The notes under the pieces: generated by a model | The model's input: only the letters and a program-made list of their open reading frames with translations | Databases searched by the model: none | Told to the model about the DNA's origin: nothing | Source of the DNA: Caulobacter sp. SL161 | Lineage (GTDB): Bacteria > Pseudomonadota > Alphaproteobacteria > Caulobacterales > Caulobacteraceae | Direction: 5' to 3' | DNA length: 64,000 nt | Assembly (NCBI RefSeq): GCF_026672375.1 | Contig: NZ_JAPPRA010000001.1 | Location: 1,054,001-1,118,000, forward strand | Part shown: positions 24,401 through 42,758 of the stretch, in pieces | How the letters are laid out: every line of letters starts with the position of its first letter | How positions within the stretch are numbered: the stretch's first letter is position 1 | Made by a program: the position numbers and the translations under genes

Positions 24401-25723
24401 TTAGCTCTGGGCGCGCTCGCCCTCGCCCGGCCGAAAAGGCATGGCCAGCTTGGTCACCGTCATCGAGAAGATCACCCAGCCCAGGTCGTTCTGGATCAGG
24501 GCGTCGGACTCGGTGAGGCTGTGCAGCGTGAAGATGGCCAGGAAGGGCAGGAAGAAATAGGCCGGGGCCGTCGCCAGACGGGACAGGCCCTTCAGCCAGG
24601 CGCCGACCAGCAGCATGAGCCAGGCGGTGACGCCGATAAGGCCAAGCTCCAGCCAGACGCCCAGAACCGTGTTGTGGGCCGAGAAGATCTTGAAGCCCTG
24701 GTCGTTGGAGATCCAGGCGACGGGGCCCCAGCCCGAGAGGTCGTCCCATACCGCGCCGTAGCCATAGCCTGTCAGGGGGCGTTGTTCGATCTGACGGCTG
24801 ATGGCGTCCCAGATCAGGGTTCGGCCGGTGAAGGTCGCGTCGCGGCCGATCAGTTCGAAGACAAGCTCAGGCGCCAGCGCATAGACCGCGCCGACCAACG
24901 CTATGACACTGACGGCGGCGAGCAGCGCCGTGGTCCCGAGCGCGGGTCCGATCCGGCAAAGCGCGATCAGCGGCATGAACGCCAGGCCCGCCAGGCATGA
25001 GACCAAGGCGGTCTTGGACGTCGACAACACGATCAGCAGCAGCGCCGCGCCCGCAAAGCCCAGCCACAGGCGGCGGCGCTGGGGATTGGCCAGGGCGCAG
25101 GCCAGAAAAGTCGGGGTGGCCAGCGACATGGCCCAGCCCAGCTGGTTCTTGAAGCCATAGACGCCCCGCCAGGCGCCCGGGAAGTCGATCGACATCACCC
25201 CATAGGCCGGCATGAACAGGCCGAAGACGAAGGATAGGGTGACCACAACAGCGTAGGTGCTGGCCAGCACCTCGAGCGTCTTGGGCCATTCGAAGCGCTC
25301 GGCCAGAAGCACGCCGGTCAGGGTGGTGAAGACGACCGCCACCAGACGGCGGATGGTGACGTCGGGCTGCAAGCTCCAGAGCACCGAGCAGACGGCGATG
25401 CTCAGAAGCCCCAGCAGCAGCCAGGACCGCGTCAGCACCGCCAGGAAGCGCAAGGGGCGCGCGCAGATGACGAGCAGCACGATCAGGTAAACCGGAAGGA
25501 AGATCAGTCGGAGGAACGCCGACTGGCTGTTGGCCGCGCTGGACTGCGGACTGGCCCCTCCGGTGCCTGGGCCTGTGAGCAGCAGCAGATAGAACTGGCT
25601 GAAGATCAGGGTTGCGAACACGCACGCCCAAAAGGTGATATCGATCCGGGGCCGGTCGCCGCCGCCGACCAGGTCGAGCGGCACGGCCGTCGCCTGGTCG
25701 GGGTGGCGATAGGGCGTCGTCAT
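24401..25723 (-). CDS. O-antigen ligase/polysaccharide polymerase family membrane protein
   Basis: 440 residues with about ten hydrophobic helices and a long periplasmic loop. The Wzy_C-type region has TFTGRTLIWDAISRQIEQRPLTGYGYGAVWDD and FSAHNTVLGVWLELGLIG, the loop in which O-antigen ligases and ExoQ-like polymerases carry their key arginine and histidine. The product would link sugar repeat units at the periplasmic membrane face. C. crescentus has a holdfast polymerase paralogue (HfsI) that I recall lying near rpoB; this may be its orthologue, a recollection not proven by sequence here. It converges on the GYF-RDD gene with 22 bases between. Confidence 0.85.
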   Translation of the reverse strand: MTTPYRHPDQATAVPLDLVGGGDRPRIDITFWACVFATLIFSQFYLLLLTGPGTGGASPQSSAANSQSAFLRLIFLPVYLIVLLVICARPLRFLAVLTRSWLLLGLLSIAVCSVLWSLQPDVTIRRLVAVVFTTLTGVLLAERFEWPKTLEVLASTYAVVVTLSFVFGLFMPAYGVMSIDFPGAWRGVYGFKNQLGWAMSLATPTFLACALANPQRRRLWLGFAGAALLLIVLSTSKTALVSCLAGLAFMPLIALCRIGPALGTTALLAAVSVIALVGAVYALAPELVFELIGRDATFTGRTLIWDAISRQIEQRPLTGYGYGAVWDDLSGWGPVAWISNDQGFKIFSAHNTVLGVWLELGLIGVTAWLMLLVGAWLKGLSRLATAPAYFFLPFLAIFTLHSLTESDALIQNDLGWVIFSMTVTKLAMPFRPGEGERAQS

Positions 25724-25855
25724 GCCGAAGAGGCTCCGGTCCGATTTCGGCGCTATGGTTTATGGACGACTCGTTAACGCCCCTTGAATTGCGCTGAGCG
25801 TTCTTCGCTCGCCAAGATTGAGAAGGCGCCGTAGCCGCAGCCTTATGGAGTGATC

Positions 25856-26872
25856 ATGGCACTGCCCTCGACGACCCGCCGCGCTGTCCTCGTCGGCGGC
25901 TTCGCCGTGATCGCCACCCCGGCCGCCGCAGGTCTCGTCATCCCGGCCTCGGCCACCGATAGCGAATTGCGCGGACTGTCGCCGACCGGGGGCAAGACCT
26001 GGTGGGCGTCCGGCTCCAAAGGCTGGATCATTCGGGGCAGGGGCGCGCAGCAGGACGCGCTCCGCATCGTCGGCGCCGAGGCGCTGGACTTCCGGGGACT
26101 GCATGCCTTCCACGACCAGCATGTCCTGGCCATGAGCGCCGGGCCGGGCGAGGCCTCGCAGCTCTGGCGCACCCAGGATGGGGGCAAGACCTGGGCGCGG
26201 ATCGCGGTCAACCAGGATCCGGGCGGTTTCTGGGACTCGCTCGCCTTTGTTGATGACAAGCGCGGCTACATCCTCGGGGACCCGACGCAGGGCCGCTTCA
26301 CGGTGCTCTACACCGATGACGCGGGCGAGACTTGGACCCGGCTAGACCCCAAGGGCGTGCCGCCGGCCGCGCCGAACGAGGGCGCTTTCGCCGCTAGCAA
26401 TGGCTGCGTCGCCATCGGTCCCCGAGGGCAGGTGGCTTTCTGCACGGGCGGCGCAGGCAAGGCGCGGGTCTATCTGTCGCGCGGCGGCGAGGCCTTTGTG
26501 GCGCTGGAGACGCCGATCCTGGCCGACGCTCCGTCAAAAGGGGCGTTCGCTGTCACCTTCGCCAATGACGGGACGCTTTGGGTTTGCGGCGGCGACTATA
26601 GGAGCCCTCAGGGCCAAGGCGTGAACCTGGCCCGCCGGGCGCCGGGGCGCTTGACGTTCGAGCCGGTCGCCGCACCGGCGGGCTACCTGTCGTCGGTCGC
26701 GGTTCGCGGCGACACGGTAATGGCCACGGGCCTGGCGGGCGTGATCGTCAGCCGCAAGGGTGCGGGGTTCCAGAGGGTGTCGGCAGCGCCGATGAACACC
26801 GTGCGGCTTACGTCGGAGAAGACGGCGGTGTTGTGCGGACCGAAAGGATCGATCGGTCTCTGGCGCGGTTGA
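25856..26872 (+). CDS. YCF48/BNR-repeat beta-propeller protein, secreted
   Basis: 338 residues from the ATG at 25856, preceded by TGGAG; a GTG two codons earlier is less likely. The N-terminus TTRRAVLVGGFAVIATPAAAG looks like a Tat or Sec signal. Repeated Asp-box-like blocks follow: WRTQDGGKTWARI, YTDDAGETWTRL, YLSRGGEAFVAL and VSRKGAGFQRV, typical of the YCF48 propeller also found in photosystem II assembly factors. These bacteria lack photosystem II, so the role is unknown. Its 3' end overlaps the convergent acyltransferase gene by 65 bp. Confidence 0.85.
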   Translation: MALPSTTRRAVLVGGFAVIATPAAAGLVIPASATDSELRGLSPTGGKTWWASGSKGWIIRGRGAQQDALRIVGAEALDFRGLHAFHDQHVLAMSAGPGEASQLWRTQDGGKTWARIAVNQDPGGFWDSLAFVDDKRGYILGDPTQGRFTVLYTDDAGETWTRLDPKGVPPAAPNEGAFAASNGCVAIGPRGQVAFCTGGAGKARVYLSRGGEAFVALETPILADAPSKGAFAVTFANDGTLWVCGGDYRSPQGQGVNLARRAPGRLTFEPVAAPAGYLSSVAVRGDTVMATGLAGVIVSRKGAGFQRVSAAPMNTVRLTSEKTAVLCGPKGSIGLWRG

Positions 26873-27926
26873 GGAGCCGAGGGCGGCGCGCCAGAAGCGG
26901 TCGCTCGATCCAAGTGTGGACCGCCAGCGCCAGGGCCGGGCAGGCCGCGAGGGCAGCCAGTATGACTAGGTCGCCCGGCAGGTCAGGCGCGAACCCGACG
27001 ACTTGCAGGATGCCGTAGAAGGCCAGCGGGTGGACGAGATAGAGGGCGTAAGAGGCGTCGCCCAGCGTCGCGAGACCGCGCCGGATGGGGCCGGGGTTGG
27101 CGGGGATCTGCGACGTCGTAGTCGCGGGTTCCAGGGCGACCGCGCCCAGGGTGACCAGCAGGGCGGGAATCCCCCAGATCGCCGCGCGCGCCAGGGACAG
27201 GGTTCCGGGCAGGATTTCGCCCAGTTCCGAGATCCGGCCGAAGCCGTGGACGAGGCCGGCGGCGAAGCCCGCCACGCCAAGCGTCAGCAGCACGGCGCCG
27301 GCGCGGCGGTCCAGGCGCGGCGCTAGCCGGGCGGCCGCCACGCCCATCAGGAATTCCAGGATGATCGGATTGCCCAGAATCTGAACCGTCGGCAGGCCGG
27401 TCGCCTCGCGCAGGCCCCAGCACGCGGCGAAGGCCAGCAAGGCCGCCAGTACGGCAGGTCGGGGGCGCGGGGCGGCGAGGACCAAGGCGACGACGCCGTA
27501 GAACAACATCTCGAACGAGAGGGTCCAGCCGACGGCCAGCGCCGGGGCCACGACCTGGGGCCCGGCGGCCGGCCAGAAGGCGAAGGTGGCGATCAGCATC
27601 GGCCCCGTGAGCGTGCCTTCCGCAGCGCGTATCGCAATCCAGGGGAGGGAGGCCAGGAAATAAAGCGGAGCCACGCGCCAAAACCGGCTGACGGCGAAAT
27701 CGCCCGCCGACCGCGCCCGGCCCGCCGTGCGGGTGATGATAAAGCCGCTGATCACGAAGAAAATGTCGACGCCCGCCGCGCCGAAGTTCTCCAGCGCCCC
27801 GGTCGCGAGCCCGGCCGGGGCTGCGCCGAGCCTCTGGCTCAGGTCCACGGCGTGCGCGTGCACGACCAGGGCGGCCGCGACGAACCGCAGGATCTGGAGG
27901 TTGACGAGGCGTGGGGCGGAAGCCAT
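26808..27926 (-). CDS. Acyltransferase family 3 membrane protein (OafA/YrhL type)
   Basis: 372 residues with about ten helices. The start of the family domain is NLQILRFVAAALVVHAHAVDL, with the catalytic-type histidine in VHAH. VDIFFVISGFIITRT, FWRVAPLYFL, VGWTLSFEMLFYGVVAL and LGDASYALYLVHPLAFY are the other family motifs. Such enzymes O-acetylate or succinylate surface glycans, fitting a location near a polysaccharide polymerase. The ATG at 27926 gives the canonical N-terminus; open sequence upstream to 28154 is low complexity and rejected. The 516 bases from 27927 to rpoB hold no supported gene and presumably include the rpoB promoter. Confidence 0.92.
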   Translation of the reverse strand: MASAPRLVNLQILRFVAAALVVHAHAVDLSQRLGAAPAGLATGALENFGAAGVDIFFVISGFIITRTAGRARSAGDFAVSRFWRVAPLYFLASLPWIAIRAAEGTLTGPMLIATFAFWPAAGPQVVAPALAVGWTLSFEMLFYGVVALVLAAPRPRPAVLAALLAFAACWGLREATGLPTVQILGNPIILEFLMGVAAARLAPRLDRRAGAVLLTLGVAGFAAGLVHGFGRISELGEILPGTLSLARAAIWGIPALLVTLGAVALEPATTTSQIPANPGPIRRGLATLGDASYALYLVHPLAFYGILQVVGFAPDLPGDLVILAALAACPALALAVHTWIERPLLARRPRLLNRARDRSILSVRTTPPSSPT

Positions 27927-28442
27927 GGCGAGATTAGGGGGGCAAGACCCTTCCTCACCGTTAAGGCTCTTCGCCTCGACGTGGACCCGACGGCCGCGTT
28001 TGCCGTTTCCAGGCACGCTCAAGCTCGTTGGCGGCGGGGTGATGCGTTTGAGCGCGGACATCCAAGCCGCTTCCGATGCCTCTGGGCCCCCGCCTTCGGC
28101 GGACAGGTCGGGTGAAAGGAGCGGGCAATTGGGTTGGAGACAGCCTGATCCCACGCATTTACGCCTGCGAAAGAATCCCCCTTTCCTTCCTGATCCTGTT
28201 CCCCTATATCCCCGCGTTCACGATGACATCGGCGGAGCGCCTACGCGCGTCCGTATTACGCCCCGAGGCGCGGTCAGCCGCCCTCCGACCAGCGCGAAGG
28301 GGCGCCCATCAGGCTTCCGGTCCCGGTCGCCCGATAGGGGAATTCCAGCGTCCGCGGCTCTCCGATGAGGGGAGCGGCGAGGGTGGACGCAGCGGATATT
28401 CGAATTCACGCGCGGACTCCGTCCGCGCCGCAGGGAAACAAC

Positions 28443-32513
<4,071 letters not shown>

Positions 32514-32612
32514 TCCGGATCTCCCTCCCTGGCGTGACCGCCGGGGAGGGGCCTCCTTTCAGCCCGCTCTCCCTCAAGAATTTTCGCGGGAAACCCCGCA
32601 GAAGGAACCAAG

Positions 32613-36803
<4,191 letters not shown>

Positions 36804-36881
36804 GCGTCTGCGGCGCTCTCGCCCCGGACTCCAAAGGTGTCCGGGGCGACGCCGAGCAAGGTTTTCGCCGACGGATTGAGG

Positions 36882-36914
36882 AAAGGCCCGGGAGAGATCC
36901 CGGGCCTTTCTTTT
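36882..36914 (+). terminator. Rho-independent terminator of rpoBC
   Basis: A perfect 12-bp stem (36882-36893 with 36898-36909) closes a GAGA loop and is followed by CTTTT. It lies 78 bases after the rpoC stop. Confidence 0.93.
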
Positions 36915-37005
36915 GGGTTGAGTAGATCGTCCGCAGATTGGGTAACCGGTAGAACAATATTTCCGTCGCGTTAAGAATCGTCGCGCATTTTTCCTCACGG
37001 GGGGT

Positions 37006-38817
37006 ATGCAAACGATGTCACTACGTATTTCGGGAACCTTGAACCTCTTCGCGATCGTCTTGATCGCGGCGTTCGCCATGGCGACCGGCACCGCGACCTA
37101 CGCCTTGATGACGCTTCGTGTCGGGGGGGCGCTGTCGGACCAGCAGATGGAGATCGACGCTCTGGTGGCGGATATCATGCCACCGCCGCTCTTCATCGTA
37201 GAAGCGCTGCTGACGGCGCACCGTGGCCCGGACGAACTGGACATGGTCGCGGAGATTGACCGCGACCTGACCACGCTCCAGGCCAGCTATGAAGACCGTC
37301 ATGCGCACTGGGCGACGCGGCCGCTGACGTCCGAGGTCAAGGACGCTCTCGCGGCGTCGGACATCCAGGTCCGGAAATTCTGGGATATCGCCGAAAAGCA
37401 GTTCAGACCCGCCCTTCGCGCCGGCGATGTCGCGGCCATGAACACTGCGCTTGACGCCATGACGATCGCCTACCGCGAGCACCGTCAGGTGATCACCAAG
37501 CTGACGCCGCTGGTGGTGGGACTCTCGAAGGCCAAGGTCGAGGCCGCGGAGGCCCAATCCCGGCGTATCTTCATCGCGGTGGGGCTGGCCACGGCGCTGA
37601 TGCTGATCGTGGCCGCCGGGGGCGTCTGGATCCTGCGCAGGAAAATGGTCACGCCGCTGGTCGGCATGACCGGCTACATGGGCGCGCTCGCCGACGGTAA
37701 CTACGACAAGGACGTCCCCTATCAGGGGCGTGCCGACGAACTGGGGGACATGGCCCGCTCTGTCGGCGTGTTTCGGACCGCCGTTCTGGAACGCCGCGCC
37801 GCTCGCGAGCAGCAACTGGCGGCGGATGCACGGGCCATGGACGCCCAGCAGCGCCAGGCCGCTCAGTCGCAGGCCGATGCTCGTGCGCGGGATCTGGTCG
37901 TGTCGGCCTTGGATCGCGGCTTGAACGGCCTGGCGCGCGGTGAACTGCAACAACAGATCAATGAGCCGTTCCCGGCCGAGTTCGAACAGCTGCGGGTCAA
38001 CTTCAACGCCTCGGTTCAGATGCTGGAAGCGACCCTCGCCAAGGTGATCGCCCTGGCGGGCTCGGTCGGTGGCGGCGCGGGAGAGATTTCTTCAGCGGCT
38101 GACGATCTGTCCCGGCGCACGGAGCAGCAAGCCGCCAGTCTGGAAGAGACCGCTGCGGCCCTGCAGGAAGTCACCTCGACGATCCGTCAAAGCGCCGAGC
38201 GCGCCGCCATGGCTCAGCAAGCCACCTCGCGTAGCCGATCCTCCGTCACGCAGTCGGCCGACCTGGCCGGCGAGGCGATCGGGGCCATGGAGCGGATCGA
38301 CACATCCTCGCGCCAGATCAACCAGATCATCGGCGTGATCGACGAGATCGCCTTCCAGACCAACCTCCTGGCCCTGAATGCGGGGGTCGAGGCCGCCCGC
38401 GCCGGTGAGGCGGGGCGTGGCTTCGCTGTGGTCGCCATGGAAGTCCGGGCTCTGGCCCAGCGTTCTGCCGACGCGGCCAAGGAGATCAAGGGGCTGATCG
38501 CGGAAGCCTCCTCCAGCGTGGACAGCGGCGTGGGCCTGGTCGGGCGGGTCGGGCAGGCGCTGGGCGCGGTCGTCGACGAGTTCTCCGGCATCGAGGCCTT
38601 GGTCAACGACATCGCGACGACGGCCAAGGAACAGGCCACCGGCCTTGGCCAGATCAACACCGCCGTCAGCCAGATGGATCAGGTCACCCAGCAGAACGCC
38701 GCCATGGTGGAAGAGACCACAGCGGCCAGCCACAGCCTCAAGCGGGAAGCTTCGGACCTGATGGGTCTGGTTCAGGCCTTCTCACTGAGCGAGGATGTAC
38801 GCCGGAGGGCCGCCTAG
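37006..38817 (+). CDS. Methyl-accepting chemotaxis protein
   Basis: 603 residues. Helix 1 spans about 14-35, a periplasmic helical sensor follows to about 185, and helix 2 lies at about 187-208. HAMP-like segments (RRKMVTPLVGMTGYMGALADGNYDKDVPYQGR, and a second around LNGLARGELQQQINEPFP) lead into the signalling domain. Its hairpin tip is VIDEIAFQTNLLALNAGVEAARAGEAGRGFAVVAMEVRALAQRSA, in recognisable pieces such as FQTNLLALNAGVEAARAGE. The C-terminus (SEDVRRRAA) lacks the NWETF-type CheR tether. A second ATG lies three codons in. The ligand is unknown. Confidence 0.95.
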   Translation: MQTMSLRISGTLNLFAIVLIAAFAMATGTATYALMTLRVGGALSDQQMEIDALVADIMPPPLFIVEALLTAHRGPDELDMVAEIDRDLTTLQASYEDRHAHWATRPLTSEVKDALAASDIQVRKFWDIAEKQFRPALRAGDVAAMNTALDAMTIAYREHRQVITKLTPLVVGLSKAKVEAAEAQSRRIFIAVGLATALMLIVAAGGVWILRRKMVTPLVGMTGYMGALADGNYDKDVPYQGRADELGDMARSVGVFRTAVLERRAAREQQLAADARAMDAQQRQAAQSQADARARDLVVSALDRGLNGLARGELQQQINEPFPAEFEQLRVNFNASVQMLEATLAKVIALAGSVGGGAGEISSAADDLSRRTEQQAASLEETAAALQEVTSTIRQSAERAAMAQQATSRSRSSVTQSADLAGEAIGAMERIDTSSRQINQIIGVIDEIAFQTNLLALNAGVEAARAGEAGRGFAVVAMEVRALAQRSADAAKEIKGLIAEASSSVDSGVGLVGRVGQALGAVVDEFSGIEALVNDIATTAKEQATGLGQINTAVSQMDQVTQQNAAMVEETTAASHSLKREASDLMGLVQAFSLSEDVRRRAA

Positions 38818-38835
38818 AGCTGAGCCGGGCGGCCC

Positions 38836-39708
38836 CTAGGGCCACTTCACCGCCGGGGGCATGGAACTGAGGATCGACTCGACATTACCGCCGGTCTTCA
38901 GGCCGAACATCGTGCCCCGGTCGTAGAGCAGGTTGAACTCGACATAGCGGCCGCGCTGCACCAGCTGTTGCTCGCGCTCGTCGGCGGTCCAGGCCTCGCC
39001 CATGCGGCGGCGGACCAGGGTCGGATAGATTTCCAGGAAGGCTCGGCCGACATCCTGGGTGAAGGCGAAGTCCCGCGCCCAGTCGTCGCTGTCGTGGTGG
39101 TCGTAGAAGATGCCGCCGATGCCGCGCGGCTCGTTGCGGTGGGGCAGGAAGAAGTACTCGTCGCACCAGGCCTTGTACTTGGGGTGCCATTCTGGATCGT
39201 ACTTGTCGCAGGCCCGCTTGTAGGCGGCGTGGAAGTCGATGGCGTCCGGGAAGTCCTGCTGGCGCTGGTAGCCGAGCAGGGGGGTCAGGTCGCCGCCGCC
39301 TCCGAACCAGCTTTTGGTCGTGGCGATGAAGCGCGTGTTCATGTGCACCGCCGGCACGCGCGGATTGGTCATGTGGGCGATCAGGCTGATGCCCGTCGCG
39401 AAGAACCGGGGGTCCTCAGCCGCGCCGGGCATGTTCTTGGCCATCTCGGGCGTGAAGGTCCCGAACACCGTCGAGACGTGAACGCCCACCTTTTCGAACA
39501 GGCGGCCGTGCATCATGCCCATCACGCCCCCGCCGCCGGCGGGACGATCCCAGGCCTTCTTTTCGAACCGTCCCGGGGCGCCGGGATAGAGGTCGGCGGG
39601 GGCTTCGTCCTCAAGCTGCTCGAACGCGGCGCAGATCTGATCGCGCAGGCTTTCGAACCACGCTCTGGCGGCGGCCTTCTTGGTGTCGAGGTCTTGGTCG
39701 GTGCTCAT
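38836..39708 (-). CDS. hemF: Oxygen-dependent coproporphyrinogen III oxidase
   Basis: 290 residues. HemF converts coproporphyrinogen III to protoporphyrinogen IX using oxygen, in heme synthesis. Family motifs are [24 protein letters not shown] in pieces, [46 protein letters not shown], and [32 protein letters not shown]. The N-terminal 20 residues are acidic and not conserved. It is convergent with the chemoreceptor gene, 18 bases away. Confidence 0.97.
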   Translation of the reverse strand: MSTDQDLDTKKAAARAWFESLRDQICAAFEQLEDEAPADLYPGAPGRFEKKAWDRPAGGGGVMGMMHGRLFEKVGVHVSTVFGTFTPEMAKNMPGAAEDPRFFATGISLIAHMTNPRVPAVHMNTRFIATTKSWFGGGGDLTPLLGYQRQQDFPDAIDFHAAYKRACDKYDPEWHPKYKAWCDEYFFLPHRNEPRGIGGIFYDHHDSDDWARDFAFTQDVGRAFLEIYPTLVRRRMGEAWTADEREQQLVQRGRYVEFNLLYDRGTMFGLKTGGNVESILSSMPPAVKWP

Positions 39709-39838
39709 ACCCGCCGATTAAGCTCACACGGGTCCGCGTGCAAATGGGTCCGTGACGACAACGGGGGCGCGGGGGTTCGACAGCGAACGTTCGGCGCGGC
39801 CATACTCGCCCCGTGCGAAGGCGTGACAGGCGTTCAGA

Positions 39839-39904
39839 TTAGGTCAGGGCCGTGAAGATCAGGGCGACGACGACGATGTCGAAGATGCGGACAGCGATGG
39901 ACAT
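39839..39904 (-). CDS. Candidate 21-residue hydrophobic small protein
   Basis: An open frame from ATG at 39904 to TAA at 39839 encodes a 21-residue peptide with a 12-residue hydrophobic core (IFDIVVVALIFTALT), enough for a short membrane helix with one basic residue before it. The ribosome site is weak (GAGC about 6 bases upstream). The gap 39709-39973 has no other supported gene. I know no family for it; it may be a chance open frame. Confidence 0.3.
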   Translation of the reverse strand: MSIAVRIFDIVVVALIFTALT

Positions 39905-39973
39905 GGCGAGCTCACGGCGATCGAATTCACCTTCGATTAAGCAAGAACGGCGCCAGCCCGCGGCGGTTTGCTG

Positions 39974-40276
39974 ATGGCGCTGTTCTTTGACGCCGCCTGG
40001 TACGATCAGCGTCTGGCCGAGCGCGGGCTGACGCGTGGGGTCCTCGCCGCGGTGGCGGGTATGAGCGAGGGCGATCTGGCCCTGGCCTTCAAGGATCAGC
40101 GTGAGCTTTCGATGCGGGAAATCAACGCCTTCGCCGAGCTATTGGGCGTTTCGGCGGCGGAAGCGGCGTCCCGCGCGGGCGTGCGTCCTGCGCCGCCCAG
40201 CGACCGGGACAGGATCGCGGCTCTGGAGGCCAGGGTCGCGGCGCTGGAGGCGGAGCTGGCGCGACTGACGCGCTAG
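39974..40276 (+). CDS. Small XRE-like helix-turn-helix protein with a C-terminal coiled coil
   Basis: 100 residues from the ATG at 39974; a TTG two codons upstream is the alternative. Residues about 5-65 resemble an XRE-type helix-turn-helix (LAERGLTRGVLAAVAGMSEGDLALAFKDQRELSMREINAFAELLGVS). A proline hinge (RPAPPSDRD) leads to a C-terminal heptad helix (IAALEARVAALEAELARLTR), probably a dimerisation coiled coil. Target genes are unknown. It converges on the next gene with a 4-bp overlap. Confidence 0.75.
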   Translation: MALFFDAAWYDQRLAERGLTRGVLAAVAGMSEGDLALAFKDQRELSMREINAFAELLGVSAAEAASRAGVRPAPPSDRDRIAALEARVAALEAELARLTR

Positions 40277-40596
40277 ATGTTGGTCTTCTTCAGCAGACCC
40301 GTGGGCGGACGCCGGTCTGCGGGACCGGAGTATTCCGTGCCAAGATAGGTCGATCTGGCCGTGTCCAGCACTTCCTGCCCACCGCGCAGACCGCGCTTCT
40401 GGCCCGACTGTCCCATGATATGGGCGGCGAAGGCGGCAAAGCCGTCGCGACGAGGGGGCGGCGGCGTCGGCTGGACGTCTTCCTCGACCACGAACACCAC
40501 GTCCTCGTCGGCGTCGTTGCGAGCCGAATCACGCGGGCCCGGCAGGGCGCGTCGCGTGGAACCAGGGCGTCGAAGGGGATCGATCGGACCGCTCAT
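40273..40596 (-). CDS. Hypothetical protein, polar and proline-rich
   Basis: 107 residues with no recognised domain. Parts are a basic start (IDPLRRPGSTRRALPGPR), an acidic strand (DADEDVVFVVEEDVQP), a PTPPPPRRD linker, and a C-terminal segment FAAFAAHIMGQSGQKRGLRGGQEVLDTARSTYLGTEYSG. There is no signal peptide or membrane helix. Third-position G/C is high as in its neighbours, which supports coding. It lies downstream of phaR on the same strand, with 48 bases between. Confidence 0.65.
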   Translation of the reverse strand: MSGPIDPLRRPGSTRRALPGPRDSARNDADEDVVFVVEEDVQPTPPPPRRDGFAAFAAHIMGQSGQKRGLRGGQEVLDTARSTYLGTEYSGPADRRPPTGLLKKTNI

Positions 40597-40644
40597 GCCC
40601 AGACCCTAGGGCCAGGACGGTTAAGAACGGCTGGATCGGCTTGG

Positions 40645-41295
40645 TTAAGACTTGCTGGCCAGCTTGGCGATCTGTTCCTGCATCGCCTCCAGCTGGCGCT
40701 TGAGATCGGCCAGGGAGTCGTCGCTAGGCGGCGCGGGCGCCGGGGCCGGCGCGGGCTCGGCCGGCGCGGCGGCCGCATCCTCTGGACGGACATAGGCGAA
40801 GGGCGAGAACATCTTCATCGCCCTGTCGAACAGCGCCATGTTCTGGCGGATCTGCTCTTCATAGACGCCCATGCCGGGCATCTTGCCCGGGGCCATGGTG
40901 CTGAGCTGTCCGCGCAGGCGCTCCTGCTGCTTGGCGAAGCTCTCGAGCGACATCTCCAGATACGACGGCAGGAAGGCCTGCATCGAGTTGCCGTAGAAGC
41001 CGATCAGCTGGCGGAGGAACTGGATCGGCAGCAGGTTCTGGCCGCCTCCGCGGTTTTCTTCCTCGAAGATGATCTGGGTCAGGACCGAACGGGTGATGTC
41101 GTCGTTGGTCTTGGCGTCATAGACCACGAAGTCGACGCCCTCCTTCACCATGTCCGACAGGTGTTCGAGGGTGACGTACGACGAGGATGCCGTGTTGTAG
41201 AGGCGACGGTTAGCGTATTTCTTGATGATCACGCGCTGACCGGCTGATTTTTCGCCTCCGGCGGTCGTCTCGCCTTTTTCAGGGTTCTCGGACAT
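40645..41295 (-). CDS. phaR: Polyhydroxyalkanoate synthesis repressor PhaR
   Basis: 216 residues. PhaR binds DNA at phasin promoters and also the PHB granule, releasing repression when polymer accumulates. The N-terminal DNA-binding part is IKKYANRRLYNTASSSYVTLEHLSDMVKEG, and the PHB-accumulation domain follows (DITRSVLTQIIFEEE, LPIQFLRQLIGFYGNSMQAFLPSYLEMSLE). The tail is Ala/Pro-rich with a short helix. The ATG at 41295 fits the family; the longer frame runs into non-conserved sequence. It is divergent from phaA, as expected of a PHB gene cluster. Confidence 0.95.
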   Translation of the reverse strand: MSENPEKGETTAGGEKSAGQRVIIKKYANRRLYNTASSSYVTLEHLSDMVKEGVDFVVYDAKTNDDITRSVLTQIIFEEENRGGGQNLLPIQFLRQLIGFYGNSMQAFLPSYLEMSLESFAKQQERLRGQLSTMAPGKMPGMGVYEEQIRQNMALFDRAMKMFSPFAYVRPEDAAAAPAEPAPAPAPAPPSDDSLADLKRQLEAMQEQIAKLASKS

Positions 41296-41443
41296 TTCGT
41301 TCCCTAGGACAGCGGCTACGGCCGCTTTTCGCAACGCACTATCGCGAATGCAAAGGCGTGACGCCAGTGTTCTGATGACTTGGAGGTGTCGCGAAGGCGT
41401 GAAAATGTGCGCGTGACGAACGCGGTCGTGGCGTGCATGCTGA

Positions 41444-42688
<1,245 letters not shown>

Positions 42689-42698
42689 GCCAACCTTT

Positions 42699-42726
42699 AG
42701 GCGGCCCGCTCCTCGGCGGGCCGCCT
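42699..42726 (+). other. Intercistronic hairpin between phaA and phaB
   Basis: AGGCGGCCCGC (42699-42709) and GCGGGCCGCCT (42716-42726) pair perfectly around a 6-base loop. There is no T-run after it, so it more likely stabilises or processes the phaAB message than terminates it. Confidence 0.6.
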
Positions 42727-42758
42727 CCAAACACAAGAAAAGCGATCGGGAGAGTTAC

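Noticed and set aside
27727..28442. Open frames in the gap before rpoB
   Set aside because: No Shine-Dalgarno, composition unlike coding neighbours, and no similarity to anything I know; treated as the rpoB upstream region.
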